NCBI GenBank assembly: GCA_963742725.1
Contig: CAVUMX010000004.1
Coordinates: forward strand, 744,001-808,000
Reading direction: 5' to 3'
Source of the DNA: CAVVAL01 sp963742725
GTDB taxonomy: Bacteria > Actinomycetota > Actinomycetes > Mycobacteriales > Cryptosporangiaceae
DNA: 64,000 bases
Each line of letters begins with the position of its first letter. Position 1 is the stretch's first letter. The notes beneath the pieces are model-generated. The model had not been told where the DNA came from. It made no database searches and saw nothing but the letters and a program-made list of their open reading frames with translations. Made by a program: the position numbers and the translations under genes. Of this stretch, positions 62,401 to 64,000 are shown one piece after another.

Positions 62401-62698
62401 TGGGATGCGACAGCACGTCCTCGGTGGTGGTCACATGAACCAAGACATCCTGGGCAAGCTGCGTCTGGAACCCGTCTGCCGAGAGACCGTAGGACAGCCC
62501 ATGCGACTCGTAGAAGACCGCGAACCGGCCGGGCTTGCTGTGCCGTAGCTCGTTCCCTGTGAACTCGACCTGCTGCACCGTCAGCGAGACGCCGGCAACC
62601 TCGAACGGCGGCGGCGGGCAGATCTTCCGAGACCGGAGACCGGCCGCCACAGCCCGAAGAAGGACCGGCACCTGAACCTGAATGTCGAACTCGGCCAT
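59417..62698 (-). CDS. Unrecognised 1093-residue multidomain protein with a propeller-like section
   Basis: ATG at 62698 with GGGAG 6 bases upstream. No signal peptide or membrane helix. Residues 1-600 are beta-rich with repeated amphipathic strands and few charges (PFEVAGVSLTVQQVEFTGNE, VLAVPLTVVVDLDYFVGNET, GKARVTTTVRAHVDLP), possibly a lipid-binding or adhesin-like fold; this is a guess. Residues 685-930 show LVIVD-like propeller repeats (VVAVVADGLAAYDLANAARP, GLLVVTEDGFLSIDAERRIT, LGGRLLVGGPSGIAVHRLS). Residues 985-1093 form a final beta-sandwich (GSSFRVLFNAPVRDVVLHLA). Coding bias is good throughout. It lies between a pentapeptide remnant and ISL3 debris, suggesting an acquired block. 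Confidence 0.8.
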   Translation of the reverse strand: MAEFDIQVQVPVLLRAVAAGLRSRKICPPPPFEVAGVSLTVQQVEFTGNELRHSKPGRFAVFYESHGLSYGLSADGFQTQLAQDVLVHVTTTEDVLSHPNDPPGRVLAVPLTVVVDLDYFVGNETSTSPGRGVPVVRGTLADVEWPENLPLPPSVDREAVLREAEALIRRAFPSFTRPLDIPNLLMGGAAVALNAGMTVSADGTVLVFRAETGAGSSSVDVRWRNFFSGSVTNRLAGAECGLWIERRIVESIFQNAVWQAVAAEAPPEIDLISVGSEYSVAGGKARVTTTVRAHVDLPDPLGNPYVEVPIRTEFSVTPDRALAMDVWLPDVQSIARSIIAFVDFVLRRLLGPIWELIGVSLDSNIADIESPTSGLSTAGFQCTVVEPLHQRCTRRLPPSSFAGAQVRISGLVAQPDGMLLAAELQAPVLTPATLETSFRQFAWTPPHVSCGSADIALAAAFAESAEELAPLQAKIFLEADGSTPAWFCSLEVLNDPLNRFPAEAIQIDTTLLPSVLTVRVPNPGPAYAASPYPVDVLVRTTLGSRLIRIPPGPALTEKDIIRLKAVMIGAIANCKLLTRRGPFDLRWIVDPPQNKRFVQRWQVTAERLHPGTPVKLLTGGRPLVTVQARPSVATRLSALVRSGTGGGLRLVRDDLLGSSAQATLSIRQQVLEATASVPVDARIASVLTSPVWAPNGVVAVVADGLAAYDLANAARPRTVGRWYIDGVRRALNWPSGLLVVTEDGFLSIDAERRITRVGPAVEPSPVLDAAFAHGVVHVLTADALQVRSHGLVPRSSTAAAGARSLLRLGGRLLVGGPSGIAVHRLSRTGRTGDAVVSLPELDITRLEAVTVDDEAAVVATLAEGTFRALSVDERDQVSVVAEYPERPWFAGATRLRDTYVLVDDRGMSLEVLRAGTSQPVGADATTELPDGFAFASWNEIGEERAVGTLHGAELTVEGPLGTGGVTDGTFPLFAAAHFSPPLPASDAVNLISLAGSSFRVLFNAPVRDVVLHLASVASRIDFPPGTPVARISGDPTFSLSGTTVTGVVAGSLDSGGTLRIYGTVTELRFTAIPVFADGTSPDGFYLQIGGITG

Positions 62699-63049
62699 CG
62701 TCGGCTCCCACCCGCGACCAAACGCTGCCTTCTCATAGTCCCCTCGACCCGCGCCTTTCGCCGCGAGCCTCGCTGCAGCCGGCCTGTCGCGGTCAGCCCC
62801 GGAAGGGCCGATCGCTTGCAGGCGCTCCAGGACCGCCTCCGGGCTGAGCGACGGGTCGCCCAGTGTCAACCTGGTTACCTCGTTGTGCCGCCGAATGCCT
62901 TCCCAGCGCCGGGGGCGCCTTCTAGGGTTCGCCTTGGGGTGCTTACGGGCGTGCTCGGCGGCGATATGGGCGATGTCCCAGCTCGGGGAGATTTCGAGCT
63001 TGGTGAGGATGTGGGAGACGTGCGTCTGTCCGCAGCTACCTGCACCTGT
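62699..63049. other. Gap upstream of the 1093-residue gene, no definite gene
   Basis: The minus-strand frame of the large gene stays open through here (THVSHILTKLEISPSWDIAH, LTLGDPSLSPEAVLERLQAI), with some coding character, but no start signal and a composition unlike the gene proper. It could be the tail of a lost regulator joined by deletion. The junction with the ISL3 remnant is near 63045. Confidence 0.4.
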
Positions 63050-63312
63050 TCCGGACGACGAGTACCTCAAGCTCAAGGAGGCACGCGCCGCCTGCGCCCA
63101 CCTCGACGCCCTCGCCGGCCACATCACCACGTTCGCCGAGATGCTCACCGGCCGGCACGGCGACGGTCCGACACCAGGATCACCGCCGTCGAAGCGGACG
63201 ATCTACCCGACCTGCCCTGCTTCGCCGCCGGACTCAAACGAGACCACGCCGCCGACACGAACGGCCTGATCCTGCCCTACAGTTCCCGACCTGCTCCGCA
63301 AACGAGCGGGCC
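63050..63312 (+). pseudogene. Decayed ISL3-family transposase, C-terminal part
   Basis: One frame gives DEYLKLKEARAACAHLDALA and GHITTFAEMLTGRHGD, then a frameshift near 63160-63175 leads to ITAVEADDLPDLPCFAAGLK, RDHAADTNGLILPYSS. After PYSS the expected GPVEG...RIK stretch is missing and a third frame resumes with DLLRKRA (near 63289-63309). These are the landmarks of DDE ISL3 transposases in order. At least one frameshift and one deletion make it inactive. No terminal repeats were identified. Confidence 0.7.
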
Positions 63313-63635
63313 CGCAGGGTCAAGGTCGGAGGGCTGGTGTGAATAGCATGCGGCCGTTGGCTGCTTGCCGGCCCCACAGCGATGCGGCCAGTTCGAGGTC
63401 GGAAGATGACCAGACGCGATGACGTCGGCGAGCCTTTTGACGGCTATGGCGCCGAGGACACGATGCTCGACGGAGACGGCGACAACACCGGGGATGCCGG
63501 TGACCGATATCAAGGCTTCCCGAACGCCCTAGCGGCGCGCTGGTCTTTCGTCTCGACGGCGTCAGGATGCGGACGCAGATTGGTTTCGATGAGCAGCTCC
63601 GCGTCAGGATGCCGTGGTGCCGCTTTGCGCGATGG
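63313..63635. other. Gene-free stretch beside the ISL3 remnant
   Basis: A 78-codon minus-strand frame (ISVTGIPGVVAVSVEHRVLG, AIAVKRLADVIASG) has some coding look but no start signal or known relatives, and runs back into the transposase remnant. Nothing else is supported. Confidence 0.4.
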
Positions 63636-64000
63636 CTATCCGCAGGTTCGGCGGTAGGGGATGGACGACAGGTGGGTGGCCCACTCCTGCCGGGTCAGGC
63701 CGCCGCCGGCCGCGCAGACCTCGTCCTTCGCGGCGTCGCTGTCCAGCGTCCAGTGGAGGATCTTGCCGTCTTCGCCGCCGGAGATCAGGTCGTCGTCGGG
63801 GGTGAACGCCAGGCCGCGGATCCGGGCGGTGTGGCCGGTGAGGGTGGCGACACGGCGCCGGCTGGCGACGTCCCAGACGATGATCGACCGGTCGTCGCCG
63901 GCCGAGGCGAGGCGCTGCCCGTCGCGGCTGAACGCGAGGACGTGGATCGGAGCGGTGTGTTTGCGCAGCGTGGCCAGTTCCTTGCGGGTGTCGGCGTCCC
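63636..64000 (-). CDS. WD40-repeat protein, C-terminal end (partial)
   Basis: Only the last 121 codons are in the window; the gene continues past 64000. HTAPIHVLAFSRDGQRLASA, DDRSIIVWDVASRRRVATLT, GHTARIRGLAFTPDDDLISG and GEDGKILHWTLD are the final WD repeats. The tail LTRQEWATHLSSIPYRRTCG is the short ending typical of large actinobacterial WD40 proteins fused to nSTAND-type ATPase or helix-turn-helix domains. The N-terminal domain cannot be seen. It probably lies just outside the IS-damaged zone. Confidence 0.9.
   Translation of the reverse strand, partial: DADTRKELATLRKHTAPIHVLAFSRDGQRLASAGDDRSIIVWDVASRRRVATLTGHTARIRGLAFTPDDDLISGGEDGKILHWTLDSDAAKDEVCAAGGGLTRQEWATHLSSIPYRRTCG

Noticed and set aside
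62699..63148. Upstream extension of the 1093-residue protein by about 150 residues
   Set aside because: The ATG at 62698 has an SD at good spacing, and the extension runs into ISL3 debris on the other strand.
1..64000. CRISPR array, rRNA or tRNA genes
   Set aside because: No regularly spaced direct repeats, no tRNA-like cloverleaf with a TTCRA arm and no rRNA landmarks were found on reading; a covariance-model scan would be needed to exclude a tRNA fully.

Overview
The window reads as chromosomal DNA of a high-GC Gram-positive bacterium of the Actinomycetota, probably a filamentous or Streptomyces/Micromonospora-like one. The support is the strong G/C bias at third codon positions, frequent GTG starts, very long antisense open frames, Tat and Sec export signals, SARP/AfsR-type and LuxR-type STAND regulators, mycothiol-type enzymes and ECF sigma factors. 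I cannot place the genus. No rRNA, tRNA or CRISPR array was seen. The density of regulators, secreted proteins, gene remnants and IS debris suggests an accessory or chromosome-arm region.

Region 1 (1-6.5 kb): a frameshifted Ser/Thr kinase, an ECF sigma factor set between two lipoproteins that share a repeated Cys-containing domain, a VOC protein, and a large ATPase/LuxR regulator. Region 2 (6.6-20 kb): a secreted subtilase with its own terminator, a TPR-GGDEF diguanylate cyclase, a DUF4037 remnant, a second LuxR ATPase, a possible operon (Cys-repeat surface protein, DUF192, DUF1295), an SRPBCC-ArsR-SRPBCC operon with paired operators, and an ArsR/arsenate-reductase fusion followed by a VOC gene. 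Region 3 (20-31.5 kb): a 57-aa protein, a second subtilase, a SnoaL-like protein, a secreted HNH nuclease, an ECF sigma factor overlapping a mycothiol-dependent-enzyme-like gene, a YCII protein, a secreted PQQ sugar dehydrogenase, an RTX-like protein, an SRPBCC protein and secreted DNase I-like and unknown proteins. Several of these genes are closed by strong hairpins.

Region 4 (31.6-50 kb) is regulator-rich: a SARP/NB-ARC/TPR protein, two LuxR ATPases and an XRE/NB-ARC/TPR protein, interspersed with a methyltransferase lying on a TetR remnant, a nitronate monooxygenase, a flavoprotein, a Tat-exported epoxide hydrolase and a CapA-like phosphoesterase. Region 5 (50-64 kb): a large Tat/lipobox vWA lipoprotein, a deletion scar that fuses a membrane-protein gene to the antisense of a broken MFS gene, an ABC ATPase remnant, and a complete lactococcin-972-type bacteriocin operon (precursor, membrane protein, ABC ATPase) of visibly lower GC. 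Then come IS5-like and ISL3 debris, a DinB protein, a pentapeptide-repeat remnant, an unrecognised 1093-aa protein with a propeller-like section, and the C-terminus of a WD40 protein running off the window.

The best candidates for new biology are the bacteriocin operon with a hairpin between precursor and membrane gene, the ECF/lipoprotein module, and the 1093-aa protein. The remnants (DUF4037, TetR, MFS, ABC, transposases, pentapeptide) show that deletion and IS activity have reshaped this segment.
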